The notes beneath the pieces were generated by a model. That model was not told the origin of the DNA. It did not search any database and saw only the letters and a list, made by a program, of their open reading frames with translations. The position numbers and the translations under genes were made by a program. From Hymenobacter jeollabukensis (lineage in GTDB: Bacteria; Bacteroidota; Bacteroidia; Cytophagales; Hymenobacteraceae), in assembly GCF_005771675.1 (NCBI RefSeq), contig NZ_VAJM01000022.1:1-64000 (forward strand): a DNA stretch of 64,000 nucleotides. Reading direction: 5' to 3'. Of this stretch, positions 25,988 through 33,030 are shown piece after piece; within the stretch, counting starts at the first letter, position 1, and each line of letters opens with the position of its first letter.

Positions 25988-26366
25988 CGTACTTGTGCGC
26001 CGCGCGGGGCGGGGGTACGCTGACTGGCCGGGCGCGCTTAGCCGGAAAGCTGGCTAACTTCTACGATTCCCGGGACTTCGTGACTGAAAAGCGACGGTGA
26101 AAAAAGCCGCGGGCAGCAAAAAATTAACGCAACCGGCCGGCTGATTTCGTATCAAATGCGCGCTGAGGACCGCGACGGCTCCGCCCCCAACAAACGCACC
26201 CGCCTGGGGTGCGAAAGCAGCGTATTATACGGGGGTCGTCGGAGCATGGCAGGTGCCGAATGGCAATTGGTCATTTTGCTGCCATAATGCGTATCGGCCA
26301 AAAATCGTTTCAAAAACCTCGTAGAATTGCGGGCTGATTTCGCAGTATCAGGCTGCTGTCCTGGGC
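25988..26366. other. Non-coding spacer between the divergent arg operons
   Basis: No gene is supported here. A small GC hairpin (CGCACCC / GGGTGCG, 26195-26213) and an AT-richer stretch (26215-26340) are the only visible structure. The argB promoter should lie here or within the next repeat, but I find no clear TAnnTTTG on the plus strand. Confidence 0.5.
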
Positions 26367-26477
26367 CGTCATGTCGAGCTTGTCTAGACATCTCGCGTGC
26401 TGATGGCGGGTAGTAATTTCATCGTTCAACGCGAAGAATACGATCCAGCGAGATGCTTCGCTGCACTCTGCATGACG
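26367..26477. repeat. MITE-like element, GTCATGTCGAGC family, 111 bp
   Basis: The left arm is CGTCATGTCGAGCTTGTCTA, then GACATCTCGCGTGCTGATGG; the centre is GTAGTAATTTCATCGTTCAA; the right part is GATCCAGCGAGATGCTTCGC, ending CATGACG. It aligns throughout with the 112-bp element at 8227. It ends 36 bp before argB. Confidence 0.8.
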
Positions 26478-26512
26478 TTCTGATTTTCGTCTGTGGCAGT
26501 TTCTAACCCCTC

Positions 26513-27295
26513 ATGAAACAGGTTCTCAACGTATTTAAGATAGGTGGCGGCGTACTCGACGACGAGGCGCAGCTCCACGCATTCGTGCGCGAGTTCGGCC
26601 AGGTGGCGGGCCGCAAAATCCTGGTGCACGGCGGCGGCAAGGGCGCCAGCCAGATGCTGCAGGACCTGGGCATTCAGCCGCAGATGGTGCAGGGCCGCCG
26701 CATCACCGACGCGGCCACCCTGGACGTGGTGACCATGTTCTACGCCGGCAAAACCAACAAGCAGCTGGTGGCCGCGCTGCAGTCCGCCGGCACCAACGCT
26801 CTGGGCCTCAGCGGGGCCGATGGCAACGTCATCCGGGCCATCAAGCGCCCGGTCAAGGACATCGACTACGGCTTCGTGGGCGACCTGCCCGCTGATAGCG
26901 TTGACGCCGGCCTGCTGGGCACGCTGCTGGAAGCGGGCCTCACGCCCGTGCTCTGCGCCATCACCCATGACGGCCAGGGCCAGCTGCTGAACACCAACGC
27001 CGATACCATTGCCAGCACAGTGGCCCGCGCTTTGGCGGCGCGGTACGAAGTGGAGCTGCATTTCTGCTTCGAGAAGGACGGCGTGCTGGCCGACATCAAC
27101 GACGAAGCTTCGGTGATTCCTGAGATTCAGCCGGCCCAGTACGCGCAGCTCAAGGCCGAGGGCGTTATTGCGGCGGGCATGATTCCGAAGCTGGACAACG
27201 CCTTCGCGGCTTTGGAAGCGGGCGTGGAAAAGGTCGTTATTGAGCACGCGCTGAAGATCAACCAGCTCGTCAAGACCGTGCTATGCCGCAGCTAA
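26513..27295 (+). CDS. argB: Acetylglutamate kinase
   Basis: 260 residues, amino-acid kinase family. It phosphorylates the gamma-carboxylate of N-acylglutamate. It has the N-terminal Lys and glycine loop (VFKIGGGVLDD), the HGGGKGASQML loop, GLSGADGNVIRA, LLNTNADTIASTVARAL, and the C-terminal EGVIAAGMIPKLDNAFAALE. There is no long N-terminal helix of the hexameric, arginine-inhibited type, so feedback inhibition is not evident. It overlaps the next gene by 13 bp, indicating a coupled argB-deacylase pair divergent from the main arg operon. Confidence 0.95.
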   Translation: MKQVLNVFKIGGGVLDDEAQLHAFVREFGQVAGRKILVHGGGKGASQMLQDLGIQPQMVQGRRITDAATLDVVTMFYAGKTNKQLVAALQSAGTNALGLSGADGNVIRAIKRPVKDIDYGFVGDLPADSVDAGLLGTLLEAGLTPVLCAITHDGQGQLLNTNADTIASTVARALAARYEVELHFCFEKDGVLADINDEASVIPEIQPAQYAQLKAEGVIAAGMIPKLDNAFAALEAGVEKVVIEHALKINQLVKTVLCRS

Positions 27296-28356
27296 CTCCG
27301 CCGGAACTGGCCGACGCGGCCATCGGCCTGCTGATTCAGCTGATTCGCACGCCTTCTTACTCCCGGGAGGAGGGCAACACGGCCGATTTGCTCGTGGACT
27401 TCCTGCACCGGCACGGCGTGGAGCCCCAGCGCGCGGGCCACAACGTATGGGCCCAAAACCGGCACTTCGACCCGGCCAAGCCGACTATTCTGCTCAACTC
27501 CCACCACGACACGGTGAAGGCCGGCGCCTCCTGGACTTACGACCCGTTCGGCGCCGTGGTGGAGGACGACCGGCTGACCGGCCTGGGCAGCAACGACGCG
27601 GGCGCCTCGGCCGTGAGTTTGCTGGCAACTTTTCTGCACTTCTACGAGCGCCGCGACCTGGCCTACAACCTGGTCTGTGCCATCACGGCCGAGGAGGAAA
27701 TATCGGGCGCGGGCGGCATCCGCAGCGTGCTGCCCCTGCTGCCGCCGCTGGCCCTGGGCATCGTGGGCGAGCCGACGCAGATGGACCTGGCCGTGGCCGA
27801 AAAGGGCCTGGTGGTGCTCGACTGCACCGCCCACGGCCGCACCGGGCACGCGGCCCGCAACGAGGGCGAAAACGCCCTCTACAAAGCCCTGGACGACATC
27901 AGCTGGATTCGCGGCTACCAGTTCGCGGACGTCTCGCCCCTGCTCGGCCCGGTGAAAATGACCGTGACCCAGATGCAGGCCGGCTCGCAGCACAATGTGG
28001 TGCCCGACCGCTGCACCTTCGTGGTGGACGTGCGCACCAACGAGTGCTATTCCAACCAGCAGGTGGTCGAGCTGGTACGGCAGCACGCGCAGGCCGAAGT
28101 GCAGCCGCGCTCCACCCACCTGAATTCCTCGCGCATTGCCCTCGATCATCCGCTGGTGCGCCGCGGCCTGGCGCTGGGCCGCCGCACCTTCGGCTCGGCC
28201 ACCTTGTCGGACCAGTCGATGATGCCGTTCGACACCGTGAAAGTCGGCCCCGGCGACTCGGCCCGCTCCCACACGCCCGACGAGTACATCCTGCTCAGCG
28301 AAATCCGCGCCGGCATTCAGGGCTACATCGAGCTGCTGGAAGGGCTAGTGCTGTAA
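27283..28356 (+). CDS. argE: M20-family N-acylornithine/N-acylcitrulline deacylase
   Basis: 357 residues. The metal ligands of the M20 family are visible: LLNSHHDTV, GLGSNDAGASAVSL, ITAEEEISGAGG (catalytic Glu and metal Glu) and IVGEPTQMDLAVAEKGL. The dimerisation domain contains HGRTGHAAR. The C-terminal VGPGDSARSHTPDEYI supplies the last His. In the N-acylated pathway it should remove the acyl group from acylcitrulline (or acylornithine). Position after argB, with a 13-bp overlap, supports the role. The exact substrate follows from that of ArgF', which is uncertain. Confidence 0.88.
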   Translation: MPQLTPPELADAAIGLLIQLIRTPSYSREEGNTADLLVDFLHRHGVEPQRAGHNVWAQNRHFDPAKPTILLNSHHDTVKAGASWTYDPFGAVVEDDRLTGLGSNDAGASAVSLLATFLHFYERRDLAYNLVCAITAEEEISGAGGIRSVLPLLPPLALGIVGEPTQMDLAVAEKGLVVLDCTAHGRTGHAARNEGENALYKALDDISWIRGYQFADVSPLLGPVKMTVTQMQAGSQHNVVPDRCTFVVDVRTNECYSNQQVVELVRQHAQAEVQPRSTHLNSSRIALDHPLVRRGLALGRRTFGSATLSDQSMMPFDTVKVGPGDSARSHTPDEYILLSEIRAGIQGYIELLEGLVL

Positions 28357-28361
28357 CGCGC

Positions 28362-28395
28362 AGTGGTCCTACGACTTTGGCGTCGTAGGACCACT
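28362..28395. repeat. Covarying hairpin repeat, copy 1
   Basis: AGTGGTCCTACGAC, a TTTGGC loop, then GTCGTAGGACCACT: a 14-bp perfect stem 6 bp past the argE-like stop. There is no T-run. It belongs with the hairpins at 28443, 43048 and 62499. Confidence 0.75.
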
Positions 28396-28442
28396 ATCGT
28401 TGCTGATGCCTGGCGTCGGCGGCGTATTTGTCGTTCAACGCT

Positions 28443-28477
28443 AGTGGTGGTACGACCTTAGAGTCGTACTACCACCA
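28443..28477. repeat. Covarying hairpin repeat, copy 2
   Basis: AGTGGTGGTACGAC, a CTTAGA loop, then GTCGTACTACCACCA, with a small bulge. It lies between the convergent argE-like and VOC genes. It is preceded by TCGTTCAACG, as is copy 3. Confidence 0.7.
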
Positions 28478-28480
28478 GCA

Positions 28481-28945
28481 TCAGGCCTGCCGCAGCGCGG
28501 CAATGTCGATTTTGTGCATCTTCAGCATGGCCTGCATGCGGCGCTGGGACTGCGCGGGGGTGTCGCCGCGCATCAGCTCGCTCATGTTGGCCGGCGTGAT
28601 TTGCCACGACACACCGAACCGGTCCTTCAGCCAGCCGCACTGGCTTGGCGCGCCGCCGTCGGCCGTCAGCGCGTCCCACAGCCGGTCGATTTCGGCCTGG
28701 TCCTGGCAGGCCACCGATAGCGAAATGCCTTCGGTGAAAGTGAAATGCGGGCCACCGTTCAGGGCCACGTACTGCTGGCCCGCCAGGCTGAATTCCACGG
28801 TCATCACCTGCCCCGCGGGCATGGGGCCCGCAGCGGGGTAGCGGGTGACGCGGGTAATGGCCGAGTCCGGAAACAGGCTGACGTAGAGCTGTGCGGCCTG
28901 CTCGGCCTGGTCGTTGTAAGTCAGGAAGGTGGTGATTTTCTGCAT
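28481..28945 (-). CDS. VOC-superfamily (PhnB/3-dmu-9_3-mt type) protein
   Basis: 154 residues from MQKITTFLTYNDQAEQAAQL. The pattern FLTYNDQAEQAAQLYVSLFPDS..AGQVMTVEFSLAGQQYVALNGGPHFTFTEGISLSVACQDQ is typical of PhnB-like vicinal-oxygen-chelate proteins, which fold as paired beta-alpha-beta-beta-beta units. The conserved end GVSWQITPANMSELM is present. Substrates of this subgroup are mostly unknown. It points toward argE and away from argH; no link to arginine is evident. Confidence 0.85.
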   Translation of the reverse strand: MQKITTFLTYNDQAEQAAQLYVSLFPDSAITRVTRYPAAGPMPAGQVMTVEFSLAGQQYVALNGGPHFTFTEGISLSVACQDQAEIDRLWDALTADGGAPSQCGWLKDRFGVSWQITPANMSELMRGDTPAQSQRRMQAMLKMHKIDIAALRQA

Positions 28946-29121
28946 GACGAGGTGGGATTTGGTGTTGGTCAAAAGTACCGCGTTGTCGCGCCCGGCAGCG
29001 AGGTCAATTGCGTCAACTTGCGGGGGGCATTGCGGCGGCCGGTGGGCGGGGTTAGGTCAAGCTTTTGCTAGGCGGCGCCAGCCGGCTGGGTTCGGCCGCC
29101 GCGCCGCTGCGGCGGCGGTGC

Positions 29122-29129
29122 TACCTTTG
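29122..29129 (+). promoter_or_regulatory. -7 promoter element TACCTTTG just upstream of argH
   Basis: TACCTTTGC lies only 5 nt before the argH ATG, so the transcript would have almost no 5' leader. The -33 region (GGTTCGGCC) is a weak match. The same layout recurs at 38406 and 56861. Confidence 0.55.
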
Positions 29130-29134
29130 CCCGC

Positions 29135-30439
29135 ATGAAAATCTGGGACAAAGGCATTGCCGTCGATAAGAAAATCGAGCAGTTCACCGTCGGGCGCGAC
29201 CGGGAGCTGGATATGTACCTGGCGCAGTTCGACGTGCAGGCTTCCAAGGCACAGGCCAGCATGCTGGCGCAGGTCGGGCTGATTTCGGCCGCCGAAAACG
29301 AGCAGCTGCAGCAGGGCCTGGCGGAGCTGGCCGCGCAGATCGAGCAGGGCACCTTTACCATTGAGGAGAGCTTCGAGGACGTGCACTCCAAAATCGAGTA
29401 CTACCTCACCGAAAAGTTCGGCGACGCGGGCAAGAAGATTCACACCGCCCGCTCGCGCAACGACCAGGTGCTGACGGCCATCCAGCTCTTTCTGAAAGAC
29501 TACGCCGAGCGCGCCGCCGCCAAAATGCTGGCCCTGGTGGACGTGCTGCTGCGCAAGGCCGAGCAGCACCAGCTGGACCTGATGCCCGGCTACACCCACT
29601 TTCAGGCGGCCATGCCCAGCTCCTTCGGCCTCTGGTTTTCGGCCTACGCCGAGCACCTGCTGCTCGACCTGGCCCTGTTCGAAGCCGCCCATACCATGGC
29701 CGACCAGAACCCCTTGGGCTCGGGCGCGGGCTTCGGCAGCTCCTTCCCCATCGACCGGGCCCAGACCACCCGCGAAATCGGCTTCGGCAGCCTCGCGGTG
29801 AGCAGCGTGGGGGCGCAGATGCTGCGCGGCAAAACCGAGAAGACGGTGGCCTTTGCCCTGGCCGGCGCCGCCGCCACGCTCTCGAAGATGGCCTACGACC
29901 TGGTGCTCTACAACTCCCAGGACCTGGCCTTCGTGGAGCTGCCGGCGGCTTTCACCACGGGCAGCAGCATCATGCCGCACAAGAAAAACCCGGACGTGTT
30001 CGAGCTGATCCGGGCCCGCTGCAACGCCCTGCAGGGCGTGCCTAATACCATCATCCTGGCCACCAACAACCTGCCCTCGGGCTACCACCGCGACTTCCAG
30101 ATTCTGAAGGAGCTGCTGTTCGAGCCGCTCACGCAGTTTCTGGACATCCTCGACATCGTGCTCTTCGCCCTGCCCGAGCTGAAAATCAAGCCCAACCTAG
30201 TGGAGCAGGCCAAGTACGACGCCATTTTCACCGTCGAAAACATCAACCAGCTGATTCAGGCCGGGGTGCCCTTCCGCGAGGCCTACAAGCAGGTGGGCCG
30301 CGCCGTGGAGGACGGCAGCTACCAGCCACACCGCGAATTTCAGACCACGCACCTGGGCAGCGTGCACAACCTGGGCCTGGCCGACATCCGTTCGAAAGTG
30401 CAGCAATTCAAACAGCGCAGCCGGCTGCTGCCTGGTTGA
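29135..30439 (+). CDS. argH: Argininosuccinate lyase
   Basis: 434 residues, fumarase/aspartase superfamily. It splits argininosuccinate into arginine and fumarate. It has the HTARSRNDQV segment, GYTHFQAAMPSSFGLW, and the superfamily signature GSSIMPHKKNPDVFEL that carries the catalytic Ser loop. It is slightly shorter than many ArgH proteins (about 440-460) but complete. It is the last step of the pathway, has its own promoter element immediately upstream and a terminator 55 bp downstream. Confidence 0.96.
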   Translation: MKIWDKGIAVDKKIEQFTVGRDRELDMYLAQFDVQASKAQASMLAQVGLISAAENEQLQQGLAELAAQIEQGTFTIEESFEDVHSKIEYYLTEKFGDAGKKIHTARSRNDQVLTAIQLFLKDYAERAAAKMLALVDVLLRKAEQHQLDLMPGYTHFQAAMPSSFGLWFSAYAEHLLLDLALFEAAHTMADQNPLGSGAGFGSSFPIDRAQTTREIGFGSLAVSSVGAQMLRGKTEKTVAFALAGAAATLSKMAYDLVLYNSQDLAFVELPAAFTTGSSIMPHKKNPDVFELIRARCNALQGVPNTIILATNNLPSGYHRDFQILKELLFEPLTQFLDILDIVLFALPELKIKPNLVEQAKYDAIFTVENINQLIQAGVPFREAYKQVGRAVEDGSYQPHREFQTTHLGSVHNLGLADIRSKVQQFKQRSRLLPG

Positions 30440-30493
30440 TACGGCCGTTGCGCCTGGCTTCCGCAATCCTTTGGAGAAAAGCCGACTAGCCAG

Positions 30494-30524
30494 AAGCCCC
30501 GGTCATATTGGCCGGGGCTTTTTG
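30494..30524 (+). terminator. argH rho-independent terminator
   Basis: AAGCCCCGG / loop TCATATTGG / CCGGGGCTT followed by TTTTG, 55 bp after the argH stop. Confidence 0.85.
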
Positions 30525-30659
30525 TTGGCCTATAACTCCAACCCAGCCAATCAGGGCACTTTCTGATTAAAAATTCGCGTAAAAAACTCCACAACTTTAA
30601 AAAAATATTCAATCCAAAATCAACTTATAGCCAGTTCATTATATTCCGTTTTCAGAAAG

Positions 30660-30701
30660 GTGAGTGCGCACTCACGAAAAAAAGTAAGCTAACACTTACT
30701 T
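30660..30701. promoter_or_regulatory. TetR-type operators: perfect 16-bp palindrome plus second inverted repeat
   Basis: GTGAGTGCGCACTCAC (30660-30675) is a perfect palindrome of the kind bound by TetR-family dimers. Six bases on, AAGTAAG-CTAACA-CTTACTT (30682-30701) is another inverted repeat and touches the -33 region of the promoter at 30700. A TetR gene starts 382 bp further on. Confidence 0.6.
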
Positions 30702-30728
30702 GTTTATGCAATCCTTTGCGTAATATTG
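30700..30728 (+). promoter_or_regulatory. Candidate promoter TTG-N18-TAATATTG
   Basis: TTG (30700-30702), an 18-nt spacer and TAATATTG (30721-30728) differ from TAnnTTTG by one base. It overlaps the AAGTAAG inverted repeat, so a bound repressor would block it. Confidence 0.45.
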
Positions 30729-30734
30729 CTCTCG

Positions 30735-30903
30735 CTAACGGGCAATGACTCCCACTAGTTGCTGGTTAGCTTACCAACACGTTCTGTTCTACCGGCTGTT
30801 GTCCCACCCCAGCCGGAACCCTTTCGAGAATCAGCTCCCAAGCTGACTTATCGAACCCCAAGACCGGCCGATTCGGAAACTCCGAGTCGGCCGGTCGTTT
30901 TTT
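30735..30903 (+). ncRNA. Candidate small RNA or tetR leader ended by a strong terminator
   Basis: No ORF with coding bias lies between the promoter at 30700 and a strong terminator (ACCGGCCGATTCGG / CCGAGTCGGCCGGT, then GTTTTTTG, 30863-30903). The segment can fold locally (GCTAAC 30734 with GTTAGC ~30770). A ~170-nt transcript would start near 30735 and end near 30903. It is either a free-standing small RNA or an attenuated leader of tetR, which starts 180 bp beyond the terminator. Confidence 0.4.
30863..30903 (+). terminator. Rho-independent terminator upstream of tetR
   Basis: A 14-bp stem with one G-T pair and a GTTTTTTG tail. It has no annotated gene immediately upstream, hence the small-RNA proposal. 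Confidence 0.8.
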
Positions 30904-31082
30904 GCGCCGGCGCCATCGTTTCGGCGGCGTCAGCGGCCGGGCCGCTGCCCAATCTGCTTCTGGAAGCCGGACTAAAAAAAACGCGCAACTAAGCGCATAA
31001 TGGGTGAACTTGCGGCGTTTTGGCCATATTTGGCCGCCAATCACCCAGCGCGTCGGTTTTTTCGGCCGTACCACCAGCTTCC

Positions 31083-31619
31083 ATGTCTACAGTCAACCGC
31101 AAACAGCACATCGCTCAGGTAGCCTTGCAGCTCTTTGGGGAGAAAGGCTTCGAAAACGCCTCCACGCAGCAGATTGCCAAAGCAGCCGGCGTTTCGGAAG
31201 CCCTTATTTTCAAGCACTTCGGCTCCAAAGATCAACTGCTCGACTTCGTCATCCGCAGCGGGTACAAGCGCATTATCGAGGAAAACCGTGGCTGGCTTTC
31301 CGAGCAGGACCCGCTCACGTTCATCCACGCCGTCATCGATTTGCCGGTGAAGCTGGTACAGACCGAGCCCCACTTCTGGAAGCTGCAGTACCGCCTGGCC
31401 AACGTGGAATCGGCGCGGCAGCAGCACGAGCGGTTTATGCAGCCGGTGCCGGCTTTGCTGGAAAAGGCCTTCAAAGCCCTGGGCTACGACGAGCCGGAAA
31501 AGGAAGCCAGCCTGCTGCTGCTGCTCGTGGAGGCCCTCTGGAAAATCGAGGCCAACAAAACCGACGAGCACGTGCGCGACATGCTGGACTTCATCAAGCG
31601 CAAGTACCAGCCGCAGTAG
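31083..31619 (+). CDS. TetR/AcrR-family transcriptional regulator
   Basis: 178 residues from MSTVNRKQHIAQVALQLFGE; an upstream in-frame ATG at 31020 adds an unlikely extension. The N-terminal HTH reads GEKGFENASTQQIAKAAGVS, then EALIFKHFGSKDQLLDFVI, the standard TetR pattern. The C-terminal ligand domain is helical, ending DMLDFIKRKYQPQ, and its ligand is unknown. A palindrome of the TetR operator type sits in the low-GC region upstream and is a candidate autoregulatory site. It converges on the antiporter gene, with a shared terminator between. Confidence 0.9.
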   Translation: MSTVNRKQHIAQVALQLFGEKGFENASTQQIAKAAGVSEALIFKHFGSKDQLLDFVIRSGYKRIIEENRGWLSEQDPLTFIHAVIDLPVKLVQTEPHFWKLQYRLANVESARQQHERFMQPVPALLEKAFKALGYDEPEKEASLLLLLVEALWKIEANKTDEHVRDMLDFIKRKYQPQ

Positions 31620-31648
31620 CCCTCCTCGCTCCTGCTCCCTTCAACGAA

Positions 31649-31691
31649 AAACGCCCCGCGCAGCCGCTTAAACCGGCCGCGCGGGGCGTTT
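31649..31691. terminator. Bidirectional terminator, tetR / antiporter
   Basis: AAACGCCCCGCGC and its complement GCGCGGGGCGTTT with a 17-nt loop, between convergent genes ending at 31619 and 31720. Confidence 0.85.
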
Positions 31692-31719
31692 CCTCATTTG
31701 CCCGGGTTTCCCATTTCGC

Positions 31720-32916
31720 TTAGTACTCCCCGATTTGCGGCTGCTCCTTGCTGGGCAGTTGCAGACCGATGAGCATGAGTACGCCGGTGAGCAGGATGAC
31801 TACGAAGAGGATGTTTTCGCTGACTTCGCCGAGAAGGTGCTTGGACGGAATGCTGTAGAACAACAAAATGGTAATCAAGCCTTTCGGCGCGATGAACACC
31901 TCCGGAATGAGGCTAGTACGGGCCACGTAGCGCAGGTAGAAGTAGCGGATGCCGGTGAGCACCGCCACGATGAGCAGGCCCTGCAGGAGCAGGCGCGCGT
32001 CGAGGATGCCGCTGAGCGAGATGGAGTAGCCGAAGAGCAGGAAGAAGAACGTGCGGATGAGAAAGGCCGATTCGGCGGTGATGCTCTGGAGCTGGTGCAG
32101 CTCGTCCTGCAGGCGCTCCAGCTGAAACCAGCGCCGCAGCGGGCCGCGCAAAAACTGGTCGGCGTTCTTCACCACCAGCCCGAACACCAGCACCACCAGC
32201 AGTGAGGAAAGGTGCAGCTTCTTGGCCAGGGAGTAAATCAGGATGAGGAAGGCCAGAATCAGGAAGAACTTGACGTGCAGGCGCAGGCGGTCCAGCAGGA
32301 AGGCCAGCACGGCGGTGGCCAGCACCGAAACGACGAGAATGGCCAGCAGGTCGCGGGTGAAGGTGAGGGCCGAAATGCCGCGGGCGAAGTTGTCCTGGGC
32401 CACGAAGTTGAAAAACATGATGCCCAGAATGTCGGAAAACGTGCTTTCGTAGACGATGAACTCCTGCTTGTCGCCGCCCAGGCCGGCCACGCTCGGAATG
32501 GCCACCGCCGAGCTGATGACGGCCAGCGGCACGGCGTTGAGCAGGCAGCTCTGAAACGGCACCGTGGGCCCCAGGTACCACTGCAGCAGCCCGCCGATGG
32601 CGTAGGCCTGGCCCAGCAGCATCAGGGCGGCGGCGGCGAAGGCGCGGCGCACCAGCGGGCCCTTGTCGCGGCTGATTTTCAGGTTCAACGACTCCTCCAG
32701 CACAATCATGATCAGCCCGACGATGCCGAGCAGCTCCAGCGTGACGCGGGGCAGCATCACGGCGACGCCGAGGTAGTCGACGGCCTGCTTGATGGCAATG
32801 CCGGTGAGCAGGAGCATGAGCACCGAGGGCACTTTGGTGGCCCGCGCCACGATGTCGAAGAGGTACGACAGGATGACGGCGATGCTGAGGTAGATCAGGA
32901 TGGAGTAGGGTCCCAT
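31720..32916 (-). CDS. Cation:proton antiporter (CPA family, Na+/H+ exchanger type)
   Basis: 398 residues, mostly hydrophobic, with about 12 predicted membrane segments and no cytoplasmic regulatory domain. VPSVLMLLLTGIAIKQAVDY and AVIPLAVISSAVAIPSVAGL-like stretches (here LNAVPLAVISSAVAIPSVAG) correspond to the ion-binding region of the Na+/H+ exchanger domain. FIVYESTFSDILGIMFFNFV holds the conserved acidic pair position (E..D). It probably exchanges Na+ or K+ for protons at the inner membrane. Ion specificity is not readable. It is divergent from the flavoprotein gene. Confidence 0.85.
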   Translation of the reverse strand: MGPYSILIYLSIAVILSYLFDIVARATKVPSVLMLLLTGIAIKQAVDYLGVAVMLPRVTLELLGIVGLIMIVLEESLNLKISRDKGPLVRRAFAAAALMLLGQAYAIGGLLQWYLGPTVPFQSCLLNAVPLAVISSAVAIPSVAGLGGDKQEFIVYESTFSDILGIMFFNFVAQDNFARGISALTFTRDLLAILVVSVLATAVLAFLLDRLRLHVKFFLILAFLILIYSLAKKLHLSSLLVVLVFGLVVKNADQFLRGPLRRWFQLERLQDELHQLQSITAESAFLIRTFFFLLFGYSISLSGILDARLLLQGLLIVAVLTGIRYFYLRYVARTSLIPEVFIAPKGLITILLFYSIPSKHLLGEVSENILFVVILLTGVLMLIGLQLPSKEQPQIGEY

Positions 32917-32974
32917 GCCGCCAACATACGGAACCCAACCGGAAGACGCTGTCCGCGTCCAACGGCGCCCTGCG

Positions 32975-32982
32975 TACTTTTG
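32975..32982 (+). promoter_or_regulatory. -7 promoter element TACTTTTG
   Basis: TACTTTTGC lies 49 nt before the flavoprotein ATG at 33031 and fits TAnnTTTG. No clear -33 TTTG is present. Confidence 0.5.
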
Positions 32983-33030
32983 CGGCCCGGCGGCCCATTT
33001 TGTGGCGGCGCCCGGACCAGTTTACTCGCT

